From: Tritrichomonas musculus
Taxonomy: Eukaryota; Parabasalia; Tritrichomonadida; Tritrichomonadidae
Length of the DNA: 64,000 nucleotides
NCBI GenBank assembly: GCA_039105265.1
Contig: JAPFFF010000020.1
Coordinates: 885,001-949,000 of the forward strand
Reading direction: 5' to 3'
Both the position numbers and the translations under genes were made by a program. Below the pieces are notes generated by a model. The model saw nothing but the letters and a program-made list of their open reading frames with translations. It was not told where the DNA came from and made no database searches. Shown piece by piece: positions 1 to 9,689 of the stretch (positions are counted from its first letter, which is position 1; every line of letters begins with the position of its first letter).

Positions 1-1705
1 TCAAAGGACTAACAGCACTATTGCAGTAAATCCATTCATTTTCATTTTCATCCCATATAATATCCCCTTCTTTGTTTTTTGTATTGTTAGCCATAAAGGC
101 TGTATAGACAGACACACTCATTCTATCTTCATTATTCCTCCAACCTTGACATTTATTATCAAAATCAGTAATCATAATTTGAATCCAGTTTTGTCTGTCC
201 ACATCAAATATAAATGAAGGAGGCGCATCAAAGCTTCTATTTGTTCTCCAGCCTGAAGGGAAGTCATCTAATGAATACCCACTCTCAGTTAATAAAACCC
301 ATCTATGAAAGAGGGCTGACCAATAATATATTTCATCATGTTCAACATCAAAAGACCTATCATTCATGAAATTGGTATGCTTTATACTTGCATCAATCTG
401 CTGATTTTGTTTTTGATATTGATTTACCAAATCATTTATACCATCATTATTATTGTAAATCGAAAAGTCAACTACCTGTGATTGAGCCAATTGGACCTGG
501 TTGTCAAAATGTAAACGACTAATATCATGTACCTGAAGATGGTCTTGAACCTCATCCACTCTATCATACAAATCAGCTAACAATTCAACAAATATAGCAT
601 CGTTCTCATCTTCAAAATTATTCTCTCCATCTTGATTACAATTGCATGATTTTATTTTTGAACAATAATCAGCCCAATAGTTTAATGATACTATTATATT
701 ATTTATATTCAGCTGGACATCATTTAGGAATTGATTTAAACTGACCTTTACTTTTGTACCATCGATATTGACAACTTTTATTGTATGGTCTACAGTTAAT
801 GATGTCGTAAATAGTTTTAGAGCCGATGCCAGCCCATATCCAAGAACACTAGATAACAATAGATTTTGAATTATTTGTGAATAATTTAAGTAATTATCTT
901 TTTGGTTTTGCATGTATATTTCAATAAACTCACCAGGGCTGCTTACCTCCACTAACTGGTCTGCTTTAACTTCAACATTATTATTTTTATATTTGTATCC
1001 TATTGTTTGAAGAGTATGATTTTCAGGATTGTAATGATATTGCTTTGTTCCATTTATTATCTTTGTTAAGTTTGTTTCGTTAAATACATCATATAATATC
1101 CTTTTTATGGATTGATTCTTTTTTTCATTCTTCATAATATTCATCAACATATCAGCTAAATTATAAAATGGTTTGTAATGAAGGAAAGGTTCAGTTGGAG
1201 AAGGTTTTGGTGGTGCAGTATGAGTTTGAACATATTTTACAACTTCACATTGCCCTTTATCTTCATCCAATACTACTTGTTCATATCCGTCAGCTGCACA
1301 CATCAATTCATTATACATTTCATGGACAGCTTCACAGGTTTTTGATTCCGCTTCAATAATGTCATTGAATGTATTAACACATAATTCATCTTTGATAAGC
1401 TCTCTGTTGGATTCCTCTAATATACTTTTCTTTATTGGGGCTCGATATTCAAGTATTTGTGTAGATTTTTCAGTTATTGGAATGTCACCGAATCCTTCAA
1501 GACTGCCTCCATTTTCAATGTAATCGTTTACCACTCTTGCATCAACTTCAGCTTTATTGTATAGACAATTAAATTTTGGGTATTCATTAGGCTTATCTTC
1601 TTGAATGATATTTATTTTTTCATCTTCTCCTTCACATATTTCAAAACCATTTGCTTTAAGTTTAGATGCCACCTTGCTCTTTGCAGAATACAGTGCCAAA
1701 GACAT
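1..1705 (-). CDS. giant fibre-like protein, M1a copy (N-terminal part, runs off window)
   Basis: This is the start of the very long leftward gene seen complete at 33102..39608. About 568 codons lie in the window, and the frame appears to stay in register to the edge. Relative to M1b it has one net in-frame length difference of 18 bases. The start ATG at 1705 is chosen because M1b shares it and because it leaves an 18-bp gap to the divergent gene at 1724. The N-terminal part is rich in Asp, Asn and Lys and has helical stretches. It resembles no enzyme I know; a fibre or attachment role is inferred from the repeats further on in the full copy. Confidence 0.72.
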   Translation of the reverse strand, partial: MSLALYSAKSKVASKLKANGFEICEGEDEKINIIQEDKPNEYPKFNCLYNKAEVDARVVNDYIENGGSLEGFGDIPITEKSTQILEYRAPIKKSILEESNRELIKDELCVNTFNDIIEAESKTCEAVHEMYNELMCAADGYEQVVLDEDKGQCEVVKYVQTHTAPPKPSPTEPFLHYKPFYNLADMLMNIMKNEKKNQSIKRILYDVFNETNLTKIINGTKQYHYNPENHTLQTIGYKYKNNNVEVKADQLVEVSSPGEFIEIYMQNQKDNYLNYSQIIQNLLLSSVLGYGLASALKLFTTSLTVDHTIKVVNIDGTKVKVSLNQFLNDVQLNINNIIVSLNYWADYCSKIKSCNCNQDGENNFEDENDAIFVELLADLYDRVDEVQDHLQVHDISRLHFDNQVQLAQSQVVDFSIYNNNDGINDLVNQYQKQNQQIDASIKHTNFMNDRSFDVEHDEIYYWSALFHRWVLLTESGYSLDDFPSGWRTNRSFDAPPSFIFDVDRQNWIQIMITDFDNKCQGWRNNEDRMSVSVYTAFMANNTKNKEGDIIWDENENEWIYCNSAVSPL

Positions 1706-1723
1706 TTTATCTGAAATTAAATT

Positions 1724-2458
1724 ATGTTGTATAGTGTTCAGAGTCAACCAGGTAATTATAATACGGTAAGACTTAATATTGATATCCCATGGAAATGTCC
1801 ATACGTGAAGTACTATGTTTCATCTATTAATACCAAAGCCAACATATTAATGACAACGGATGATGATTATTTAATATTTGAAACAGCTAATGATGAGGTA
1901 CGAATTGATTTCGAGGAGATGTATGCTTATTCATTTGGATATCTAGTCAAATTTCTAAATTCTCGTCAAACTACTATCACCTTCAAGAATATCAATAATA
2001 GAACCATATCATTAACATCTACTGAAAATATTACTTTCAAGGAAGGAAGTCATAGAGCAAAATTGATTACTGGTTTGTTCAATACTAAACCAGGGCATAT
2101 ATTTCCAAATGGAGTTGAGTGTGAAGTACCTGATCTACCTATACTTGATTTTGCCAATAAGTTGTATTTAGTTTCATTACAGGGTGTAGCAACTCATTCA
2201 TCAATTGGAGACCAAGAATATACCCCAAGCATCCTTGCAAACATTGACACAATGATAATGGATCAAGAGGCAATGATAGTTAACTATGACATGACTAAGC
2301 CAATAAAAATAAAAGTTAATACGGATTCATTAAAATATTTGGAAATGAGATTAGTTGATTTCATGTTTCAACCAGTAATATTAAAATCTCCTCTCTTTAT
2401 CACTTTAAAAATAAAACCAAGCCAGGAGGCTGATATATATGACATCCTTACTAAATGA
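1724..2458 (+). CDS. conserved M1 protein, beta-rich, possible minor virion protein (M1a copy)
   Basis: A 244-residue protein without a signal peptide or membrane segment. It alternates hydrophobic and polar residues in a way that suggests beta strands. The last 60 residues (…IKIKVNTDSLKYLEMRLVD… then LFITLKI) look like the closing strands of a jelly-roll or other virion beta-sandwich protein. That resemblance is by eye only. The copy at 39627..40361 differs mainly in one short patch around residues 95-103. It is transcribed divergently from the fibre-like gene across only 18 bp, which may form a shared promoter. Its 3' end overlaps the convergent T5orf172 gene by 8 bp. Confidence 0.6.
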   Translation: MLYSVQSQPGNYNTVRLNIDIPWKCPYVKYYVSSINTKANILMTTDDDYLIFETANDEVRIDFEEMYAYSFGYLVKFLNSRQTTITFKNINNRTISLTSTENITFKEGSHRAKLITGLFNTKPGHIFPNGVECEVPDLPILDFANKLYLVSLQGVATHSSIGDQEYTPSILANIDTMIMDQEAMIVNYDMTKPIKIKVNTDSLKYLEMRLVDFMFQPVILKSPLFITLKIKPSQEADIYDILTK

Positions 2459-2774
2459 TAGCTCTGGGACAATGATAGGAAATATAAGTCCGAATAATAT
2501 ATATCATTTCATTCACATTCCCAACAAAGTACTCATTTCCTATAAAAGATGTTCCATCTTTTGTTGTTGCTCTCTTATAATTTTCTTCAAATATTGTTAT
2601 TAATTCTTTTTCCACTTTTACTGAATCACTTACTGCTTCAATTATATATACTTCGCTGTCTTTTGGATATTGTCCCATTCTTGTTGCAATCTTATTTGTT
2701 CTACCAATTTTGTATACAGGTTGATTAGAATAAGAAAATTCTCTTTCACGAATCAAATATATGTATTCTACCAT
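2451..2774 (-). CDS. T5orf172/GIY-YIG-like small protein (M1a copy)
   Basis: A 107-residue protein. Near the N-terminus (residues 4-32) it has YLI…VYKIGRTNKIATRMGQY, the signature of the T5orf172/MUG113 branch of the GIY-YIG nuclease superfamily. That branch is common in phages, nucleocytoplasmic large DNA viruses and baculovirus-like elements. The known family is thought to bind or cut DNA. A role here as a free-standing nuclease or regulator is inference. It converges on the 1724..2458 gene, which it overlaps by 8 bp, and lies just upstream of the polymerase on the opposite strand. The M1b copy differs by a handful of residues. Confidence 0.7.
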   Translation of the reverse strand: MVEYIYLIREREFSYSNQPVYKIGRTNKIATRMGQYPKDSEVYIIEAVSDSVKVEKELITIFEENYKRATTKDGTSFIGNEYFVGNVNEMIYIIRTYISYHCPRAII

Positions 2775-2829
2775 TTTAGGGTTAATAAATATTTAGCGTG
2801 ATATTTTTTTATTTCTTATTTACACTTAA

Positions 2830-5800
2830 ATGACATACCTATTTGATATATCAGTTGACCTCTATTCGACTGCAAGAACGGAAGCAAGAAAAGAGTATAA
2901 ACAAAGGGTGAAAGACGTAAGAGACAAATGAAAGTTCAAGAAATATTTGAAAGAATTCATGACCAAGGCTAAGAAAGAAATATCATTTGACATAGATATA
3001 GGTGATGATGAAGATAAGAGACTTGCTTTCACTGAAACATTAAGACAATTACACAAAGAGAATAAGAAGAATATAGTAGTAAAAAGCGAATCATTAGGTG
3101 GTGAGGAATACAAATGGTTTACACTTTCCAAGGCACGAAGATTAGATTCAACAATAGGACATATATCAGGGACAATAGACTTGAATGATGACTGTTCAGA
3201 CAATAATCCTTGGGTTGGTAATGTATTTATACCTGCAAAATACCAGTTGCTCTTCATTAAAAATAGAAAGAGAGGCAAGCAAACATCATTCACTATTAGT
3301 AAAGAAGATAATAAAGGTAAGTTGTATGAAGAAGAAGTTGAAGTCGACGAAGATTATCGCGATAATCCTGAAGGTGGATTCTTCCCTTATATTAATCTTT
3401 CTGATTTAGACTTATCACAGTACCAAATATTCAAGACAGTTGATAAGAAGAACTATAAAGACAATTGTTTGGTATTTGCTTGCATTCAGTCTGGAGTATT
3501 CTCTGATGAGGAAATTAATTATTTACGCTTTATGGTCAAGACTAGGTTAATCCCCAATAACTTGATATACGATATAGCCAAGCAGTTTAAATGCCATTTT
3601 GTTGTAAGAAGGATTAATGAGGGAAAAAGTGCAGTAAACCAACAAGAAATAAAAATAGATACAAGAAAGAGACCATGGGCCAAAGAGTTTGACCGAATTG
3701 TTGACTTATTACTGTACAAGAACCATTACATGATATATAAACCCCTAAATGGTGTTAAACCTATGGCAATATTTCGCAAGCTATTTAAAGAAGGAAAGTT
3801 CAGAGAAATCAAGTCCTGTGAAATGAATATCTTAGCAACGAATGAATACAACTCTCACTTAGCGGATTATACGGACCTTGAATATGATCCTGAATTGTGC
3901 TGTAAACTAATAGATTCATCAGAGACGAAAAAGGAGAGAGAGTGGAGTAGGATTTATTATTCTGATTTTGAAACCAATACCACTGTATCACCCCATATGC
4001 CTTATCTAAATATTACTGTGTACAGGACCAAAGAGTTAATTCATAAAATGATATTTGATGGGGAGAATATCGCTGACAGATTACTAAAGTCATTGGAGAA
4101 CAATTCTCTCATTTACTTCCATAACCTTAAATATGATGCTTGTTTCTTTATAAATACTCCTGGATGGGATGTACAAATAACAGAGAGAAGTGGAACGATT
4201 CTGCAAATAGTCATGACAAAGTATAAACCTAACAAGAGATTAACTTTCCGCAATAGCTACTCTATCATTCCTGCTGCATTAGCTTCATTTGGTAAGATGT
4301 TTCAGTTACCGGTTCATAAAGAGGTAATGGCATACAAAATATATACTGAAAGGAACATAAATAGGAAAACTGTCTCTGCGCTTGAATTTCAATTACAGTA
4401 TTACTTAGAGAACCAAGACAAGAAACCATTGACACAGATAAAACAAGACTGGAAGCAATTAATAGATAATGCAAAATCTTGTGGTGCATATGGAGGAGGA
4501 GCTATTGATATTATGAAGTATGCTATCTATTATTGCAAACTGGATTGTATAGTATTAATGAAGGGAGTAGAGAAATTTAATAGAGATCTGGTAGAAGTAT
4601 TTAAGCAAACGAAGACAAAGATGCTTGATGTTCATAACTTTATCTCCATTAGCTCTATTGGTTACTATTATGCATATAAATTTGGTTGCTTTGATGGGTG
4701 TTATCAACTTAGTGGTAAACCACAAAACTTCATTCAAAGATGCGTTAGTGGAGGTAGAACAATGACAGCTAATAATGAAAAGCAATATATAGAGGAAAGG
4801 ATACAAGATTTTGATGCAGTCAGTTTATATCCTAGTGCAATGAGTATTATGTCTGGTGTACCTAAAGGAATACCTGAAGTAATCCCATATGGTGTGAGCA
4901 CGAAAGAATTATTAGACTTTGATCAGTTCTTCATTGAAATCAATATCAAGAAGATCAAGTGCAAGGCTGACAAACCATATAAATTTGGTCAAATATTTAG
5001 TAGGAATGATCAAGGGTCAAAAATATTTAACAACAACCCTATCAACAATTATTACATAGACAAGAGAGCTTTTATGGACTTGATGGAGTTTTATGATTTC
5101 GATTATGAGTTTATTAGAGGATATTACTTTGACAAAGGATTTAACAACAAGATCAATGTATTTATAGAGAAATTGTTCAATCTAAGAAGGAGATACCAAG
5201 ATGCTAACAATCCATTGCAACAAACCATTAAACTACTTCTTAATTCCATTTATGGCAAATCAATCCTAAAGGCAACAACAACGGAAACTAAATGTATACC
5301 AAAAGATAAAGCCATTAAATATATATGGAAGAACTATAATTACATAACAGAGGTAATAGAGAACAAGTCAATTGATAATGTATATGTTAAGAAAGTGAAA
5401 CCAATAAACAGTCATTTTAATTTACCTCATTTTGGTGCTAGTGTCTTGTCATGGAGCAAACATTTAATGAATAGGGTAATGAGTACTGCAGAACAAAATG
5501 GAATAGACATCTACTATACTGACTGTGACAGTCTTCATTTAAAAGAAATTGATGTACCGAGAATTGCTGAGGTGTTCAAGAAAAAATATGGGAAGGAGTT
5601 GATTGGTAAAAAGATGACACAGTTTCATTGCGATTGGGACCTATTTAATGGTGCTATTGGGTCAGTTCATTCAAGGAAATTAATAGCATTAGGAAAGAAA
5701 TCTTATCTTGATATCCTCGTTGATGAAAAAGGTAATGAAGGTTATCACATAAGAATGAAAGGCTTGCCCAGACAATGTATATTAAACAAGTGTAAACGAA

Positions 5801-5949
5801 TGGGTATTACAGTTGAACAACTCTATGATAGAATGTATAAAGGAGAAGAGATTACATTTAATTTATTAGATGGTTCCAATTGCTTCAGAAAGAGTAATTC
5901 TTACCAACAAATTAATATTCCGGTTTTCACAAGAAAGATCAAATTTTAA
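2830..5949 (+). pseudogene. protein-primed DNA polymerase B, M1a copy (about one break)
   Basis: This is the outer-element copy of the family-B, protein-primed polymerase seen whole at 40734..43889. The exonuclease and polymerase motifs are all present, including DFETNT, YFHNLKYDA, YYCKLDC, DAVSLYPSAMS, LLLNSIYGKS and YTDCDSLH. Compared with M1b it differs in two short variable loops and near the C-terminus, where whole patches diverge while flanks are nearly identical. It looks broken, with about one break. An HNH endonuclease gene follows directly after its stop, a position that is empty in M1b. Confidence 0.85.
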
Positions 5950-5960
5950 TTTTAGTATAC

Positions 5961-6524
5961 ATGGAAGCTAAATATATCGCCCTAAAAGATTTCATGGATT
6001 ATGAAATATTAGATAAATATCCATTCACAATTAGGAGAAAAAGAGATGGATATGAAATTAGTGAGTGGTTTGATAGAAAAGGTTATGCTGTTATAAAATT
6101 AAATGGAAAACATTTTAAGAAGCACAGGATTATAGCACAACAATTCATTCCAAACCCTGATAACTTACCTCAAGTGGACCATATTAATCATAATAGAGCT
6201 GATTATAGAATAGAGAACTTAAGGTGGATTACAAATCAGGAAAACTGTATGAACAAGTCTAAGCAAGGAGGTATTGAGTACACATTCATTGATAAACTTG
6301 ATGAAGATGAATCTTTTGAAATTACAAGATATGGTGAACATGAATTTCATAATTATTACTTTAACTTAGTTGATGAACAGTTTTATTTGAAAACTCATGA
6401 CGACATGTATAGAAGATTGCATATAAATAATGATAGAGGATCTGAGTGTGTATTAATGAAAGATGTAAATGGTAAGCTAAGAAAAATAAGTATAAAACAA
6501 TTCCGTAAACGTTATGATATCTAA
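5961..6524 (+). CDS. HNH endonuclease with NUMOD4-like N-terminus
   Basis: A 187-residue protein. Residues 5-65 form a NUMOD4-like segment (DFMDYEILDKYPFTIRRK… then GYAVIKLNGK). The HNH core QVDHINHNRADYRIENLRW follows at about 70-88, and then NxxN (NQENCMN). Such enzymes are usually free-standing homing endonucleases in phages and large DNA viruses. The gene starts 12 bp after the polymerase stop. Its own stop lies in the same repeated block that carries the polymerase stop in M1b, so this is cargo inserted at a defined junction. The C-terminal 90 residues have no domain I recognise. M1b lacks this gene and has a PD-(D/E)XK gene downstream instead. Confidence 0.85.
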   Translation: MEAKYIALKDFMDYEILDKYPFTIRRKRDGYEISEWFDRKGYAVIKLNGKHFKKHRIIAQQFIPNPDNLPQVDHINHNRADYRIENLRWITNQENCMNKSKQGGIEYTFIDKLDEDESFEITRYGEHEFHNYYFNLVDEQFYLKTHDDMYRRLHINNDRGSECVLMKDVNGKLRKISIKQFRKRYDI

Positions 6525-6642
6525 AAAATCCTTGTTATATTTTTGGTTTTCATGATCAAAAGGTGAAGAGGTGAATTGTCACCCATTTTTTGTCACCTTT
6601 ATTTTTTTAGTTAATTTTTTATCTTCCTTTTACATAAACCTA
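6522..6642 (+). repeat. module-junction repeat R, direct copy in M1a
   Basis: The block runs from the stop of the HNH gene to just before the next start codon. It contains TTTTTGGTTTTCATGATC, then AGGTGAAGAGGTGAATTGTC and a run ending in TTTGTCACCTTTATTTTT. The GGTGA and TCACC arms form a nested inverted repeat able to fold into a hairpin. The same block occurs at 43887 and 44767, and inverted at 7688, 7812, 45895 and 46054. It probably serves as the 3' end of one gene and the promoter region of the next. Confidence 0.8.
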
Positions 6643-7686
6643 ATGATAGCGCAAACAAATATGCAAGATTGCCTCGTTCGACACTCGGAGAACGCAAGAG
6701 ACTTCAATGTTAATGAATACCTTGTTAGCTTAATACCTAAACCAATATCTGATGTAAATGGTTACGTAGAAAAGTATTACGATAGTTACGGCGATCCAAT
6801 TGAACCTCTTGTGGAAGTTAGTTGTGAGAAGGAATTGAACACAAAACGAATGATTATGAAAGATTTGTTAACCAATAACTATAATCCTGATGTTTATGAT
6901 GTTAAGTTTGAGCACAACAATAAGTATATCAAAGACATTTTCACTATGATTTCCAGTCTACCTAAGATAATGCCAATATCACAGAAAAAACCATTTGAAC
7001 CAATATTTAATGAAATAGAAGTATTAAAGACAGATAGTGCAGAACTTAAGAAGTTTCTACGTAAAATGAATGTACAGTTCATTGGTTATTATTGTGACCA
7101 CAATGCCATGAATGAGAAGTGCGATAAAGTAGTTATGAGTACAAGTGAACTATTGGAGAGTGAAGACTTTGAAAGGTATAAAGAGTTTATTGAGCGATAT
7201 GCCAGTTGTATATATGATGTATTCTGTTATTACTGGTATGATATGGAAAACAACAATAATCATGAGAGCTTAAGACGCAAGGTTAATGAATTTCATATTG
7301 ATTACAGTACATTACTAAAGCTTCGATGCTGTATTTCGAGGATTAATACTAAAATATTTAATATCAATTCAAGTTCCAATAAACGTTGCAGTAAGTGTGA
7401 AGCCAAACAAAGATTATATGAATATACTTTACGTGAAGTTCAACGTATGAGAGCTGAACAGGAAGAAGTCGATAAGCAGTTTGATGAGTCTGATTATGAT
7501 ATGGAAAAGTTTATGCAAAACAATTATCCAAGCATTGATAGATTATTGTTAAAGGATGTTCAACAGAGATATGCCAAAGAGTTTGGACAAAAATTAACAT
7601 TTGCTGAACTAACAGATAAACTTGAACAAACTGGTAGATACAAGATTACAAACGTTCATAGAACTCAATATGTGAATAGAAAGTAA
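6643..7686 (+). CDS. conserved M1 protein of unknown function, 347 residues (M1a copy)
   Basis: I do not recognise a family. The protein is acidic to neutral. It has two cysteine pairs in the middle and rear, notably CDHNAMNEKC and KRCSKCEAKQ, the second a CxxC that could bind zinc. A charged helical stretch follows (REVQRMRAEQEEVDKQFDE). The start is ATG 6643 because the M1b copy matches from that codon on, while further upstream the two copies are in different frames within repeat R. This copy carries about ten extra residues near the N-terminus compared with M1b. It lies between direct and inverted copies of repeat R, as if it were a mobile cassette. Confidence 0.72.
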   Translation: MIAQTNMQDCLVRHSENARDFNVNEYLVSLIPKPISDVNGYVEKYYDSYGDPIEPLVEVSCEKELNTKRMIMKDLLTNNYNPDVYDVKFEHNNKYIKDIFTMISSLPKIMPISQKKPFEPIFNEIEVLKTDSAELKKFLRKMNVQFIGYYCDHNAMNEKCDKVVMSTSELLESEDFERYKEFIERYASCIYDVFCYYWYDMENNNNHESLRRKVNEFHIDYSTLLKLRCCISRINTKIFNINSSSNKRCSKCEAKQRLYEYTLREVQRMRAEQEEVDKQFDESDYDMEKFMQNNYPSIDRLLLKDVQQRYAKEFGQKLTFAELTDKLEQTGRYKITNVHRTQYVNRK

Positions 7687-7687
7687 T

Positions 7688-7740
7688 GGGTGACAAAAAA
7701 GAGGTGACAATTCACCTGTTCACCTTTTGATCAAAAATAC
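7688..7740 (-). repeat. repeat R, inverted copy 1 in M1a
   Basis: This is the reverse orientation of the block at 6522. It begins at the stop of the 347-residue gene and contains GAGGTGACAATTCACCTG followed by TTCACCTTTTGATCAAAA. The core GGTGA-CAAT-TCACC is an interrupted palindrome. It may mark the 3' end of the gene or serve as a protein-binding site. Confidence 0.75.
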
Positions 7741-7811
7741 TAAAAATTCATCCTATATTTTTGTTTGAATGAAAAATAATGAAGAGTTCTGTAAATAAAG
7801 ATTAAGCATGT

Positions 7812-7865
7812 GAAGGTGACAAAAAATGGGTGACAATTCACCTGTTCACCTTTTGATCAAAAATA
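7812..7865 (-). repeat. repeat R, inverted copy 2 in M1a
   Basis: A second inverted copy about 70 bp beyond the first. It reads GAAGGTGAC, then ATGGGTGACAATTCACCTG and TTCACC. Two GGTGA arms face two TCACC arms, giving a nested hairpin. It sits between the convergent ends of the 347-residue gene and the small basic gene. Confidence 0.75.
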
Positions 7866-7884
7866 AGATGAAGGTTTTTTGTTT

Positions 7885-8139
7885 TCATGCTTCTTTCTTC
7901 TCAGCAGTAACCATTTCAGCAATTTTCTTCAATTCCTCTAACTCTTGCTTCTTTCTTTGTCTATATTCTTTTTGTTGTTGTCGTCTGGCTTCAAGTCTTT
8001 CTTCAGGTGTATTATATTTACTCTTCCTGCCTCTTTTCGGGGTATCCATTGACGTCAGATTCTCACTTGACTTCGATTAGGACAATTTCTTTATTACTTC
8101 TGTTTTCTTGAATTGGTTTAGGTCTATTTTACTCGTCAT
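7885..8139 (-). pseudogene. small basic AT-hook/bZIP-like protein, M1a copy (about one break)
   Basis: This is the counterpart of the 84-residue gene at 46219..46473, with the same start and end context and equal length. The copy in M1a looks broken, with about one break. The likely DNA-binding features are described at the M1b copy. It is the last of a leftward run of small genes (175, 142 and 149 residues) and ends next to two inverted repeat R copies. Confidence 0.65.
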
Positions 8140-8168
8140 TTTGATAAAAATAAAAAAACAAATAATAA

Positions 8169-8696
8169 TTACATATTAACTGCATACTTAAGACACAGAT
8201 GATATTTGTTAACTAGTTCATTATATTCTTTGTTATATACTTGTTTGAAATCAGTACATACTTCTCCATTATCATTTACTATCTTAATGGAATCTATCTT
8301 ACGAATTGGATTAGCTTTCCCTGCGCAACAGCCTACATCCTCATCAAGACTTATTTCTACGGACTCCGCCTTAATAATTGTTTTAATTATATTAGATAAG
8401 GCAGTAACAGGAACAATTATACAGTTTTTTGATATTAAGTTGGATAATAATGCTTTGTCTTGGTCTAACAATATTTTTGCATACGTTTCAAGTATCACGT
8501 ACTTAACATCCTTTGTTTCTTCTTCTTGATTCTCTTCTAATTCAACATTACGAGTGATAACAATTTCTTCTTTTCCATCATCTCTCTTGTTGATGATAAT
8601 ATTATTATTTATATTAGATGTTGACTGTGCTGCTGCTTGAGGTTCTAATGAAACATTCGCCTGCACACCATTCGCTTGAGTTCTCTTCTTTATCAT
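8169..8696 (-). CDS. conserved Maverick protein with EDxGC motif (M1a copy)
   Basis: A 175-residue protein. The first 65 residues are low-complexity (Gln, Asn, Ala, then an acidic EENQEEETKD stretch). The rest is a compact domain of about 100 residues ending VEISLDEDVGCCAGKANP… and TDFKQVYNKEYNELVNKY. The second family M2 has a clear relative at 21295..21954 with VELVLNEDIGCSGCGASSGK and a matching tail. The gene is therefore shared by two diverged Maverick families and is probably functional for the element rather than cargo. The paired cysteines after ED-x-GC could bind metal. The function is unknown to me. It lies 31 bp downstream of the 142-residue gene in the same orientation. Confidence 0.7.
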   Translation of the reverse strand: MIKKRTQANGVQANVSLEPQAAAQSTSNINNNIIINKRDDGKEEIVITRNVELEENQEEETKDVKYVILETYAKILLDQDKALLSNLISKNCIIVPVTALSNIIKTIIKAESVEISLDEDVGCCAGKANPIRKIDSIKIVNDNGEVCTDFKQVYNKEYNELVNKYHLCLKYAVNM

Positions 8697-8727
8697 AATT
8701 TACTTTCGAAAAAAAGTTGATAATCAA

Positions 8728-9156
8728 TCAGTAATGAATATTAGCTTGCTTAACATTAATTGGTTTATAGTATCCAATCCTTCCTTTATTTCTTTCATCC
8801 GCTCTACCTTGTATTTCTCCTAATTTCTCTGGTTTCTTTAAGTATGGAGGAAGAATAGGAGCTTTAGGTGCTTTATCTTTCTTTAAATAATACCCTCCAT
8901 CTGTAATACTAACAGGTGGTTCGTGTAATGGTTTTGTTTTATGTTGATTACTCTTTGGTGGTTTAACTGGTTTGTTTTCCATATACTTTGTTGGTGGTCT
9001 ATTAATTCTTGGGTTAAACGTAACTGCGTAAGTATTGTCATTAGAAAATATGCCAAAGTGATTAAACTCTATTGTCTTCTCAGTCTTAGTTCCTTCATTA
9101 AACATAGCACCTTCTGCTCCAACTGTTGTTGAATTGGGATTTCGATACTTATTCAT
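8728..9156 (-). CDS. Pro/Lys-rich basic protein of unknown function (M1a copy)
   Basis: A 142-residue protein, strongly basic and proline-rich (PPKSNQHKTKPLHEPPVS, APKAPILPPYLKKPEK). It has little predicted globular core and ends in a short YYKPINVKQ segment. It is nearly identical to 47062..47490. A virion core or DNA-condensing role is plausible from composition alone but is not shown. It is part of the leftward run of small genes, 47 bp downstream of the 149-residue gene. Confidence 0.65.
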   Translation of the reverse strand: MNKYRNPNSTTVGAEGAMFNEGTKTEKTIEFNHFGIFSNDNTYAVTFNPRINRPPTKYMENKPVKPPKSNQHKTKPLHEPPVSITDGGYYLKKDKAPKAPILPPYLKKPEKLGEIQGRADERNKGRIGYYKPINVKQANIHY

Positions 9157-9189
9157 TTCTTTTTCAAAAAAATATGATATTAAAGATAG

Positions 9190-9203
9190 GTCGGAATTCC
9201 GAC
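9190..9203. promoter_or_regulatory. 14-bp palindrome GTCGGAATTCCGAC after the 149-residue gene
   Basis: A perfect palindrome abutting the stop codon, conserved at 47524..47537. A similar ACGGAATTCCGT palindrome occurs in the tandem repeats of M2. It could be a protein-binding site or part of a transcript end; the role is unknown. Confidence 0.45.
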
Positions 9204-9653
9204 TTACAGAACTAGCTCTTGATGGAGACCAACAAATAGTTCAGGTGTATTTAATTCATATTTCTTACGTAATTCCTCTATCATTGTTTTAGTCTTTTTG
9301 GATGCTAATTCTATCGAGTAATTGTAATAACTGTATTCTCCATATTCTTGTTCCTTATTTGAACCATTAACAAAGAATTCTTGCATTTTATAATTAATTT
9401 TCCTTCTTGAGTTAGTATTTAATACTATGTGTTCTATATCATATTCCTTAATTTTGTCTGGATATATCCTCCATACGTTCTTGTCCGCCTTAATTGATAT
9501 GTAGATGACTTTTGCTAAATATTTATTTTTTGAAAGTTGAATTGGATATCGATCACAAAGAATTGCAAAATTACTTTCCTTAAAATCTTCTGGGTTATCA
9601 GCGAGGGAAATAACATTATTGATGTAATCATATACTTTATATTGGTCTTGCAT
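9204..9653 (-). CDS. conserved M1 protein of unknown function, 149 residues (M1a copy)
   Basis: I recognise no family. The protein is mixed alpha/beta in appearance, with aromatic-rich EYGEYSYYNYSIELASKK followed by a helical basic stretch. Its C-terminal eight residues differ from the M1b copy as a block, and the rest is almost identical. Directly after the stop is the 14-bp perfect palindrome GTCGGAATTCCGAC (9190..9203), also present in M1b. Confidence 0.65.
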   Translation of the reverse strand: MQDQYKVYDYINNVISLADNPEDFKESNFAILCDRYPIQLSKNKYLAKVIYISIKADKNVWRIYPDKIKEYDIEHIVLNTNSRRKINYKMQEFFVNGSNKEQEYGEYSYYNYSIELASKKTKTMIEELRKKYELNTPELFVGLHQELVL

Positions 9654-9689
9654 TTTGTATGGAAATAAAAAAATATAAATAAAATTTTT

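Noticed and set aside
2862-3293. 143-codon minus-strand frame over the polymerase start, also present at 40766
   Set aside because: Antisense to the conserved polymerase; its conservation follows from the polymerase sequence.
7826-8080. 84-codon plus-strand frame
   Set aside because: Shadow of the small basic gene on the opposite strand; Cys/Phe/Ser-rich translation typical of antisense.
9204-9653. Adenain-like cysteine protease assignment for the 149-residue protein
   Set aside because: No ordered His-Asp/Glu-Gln-Cys series is visible; left as unknown.
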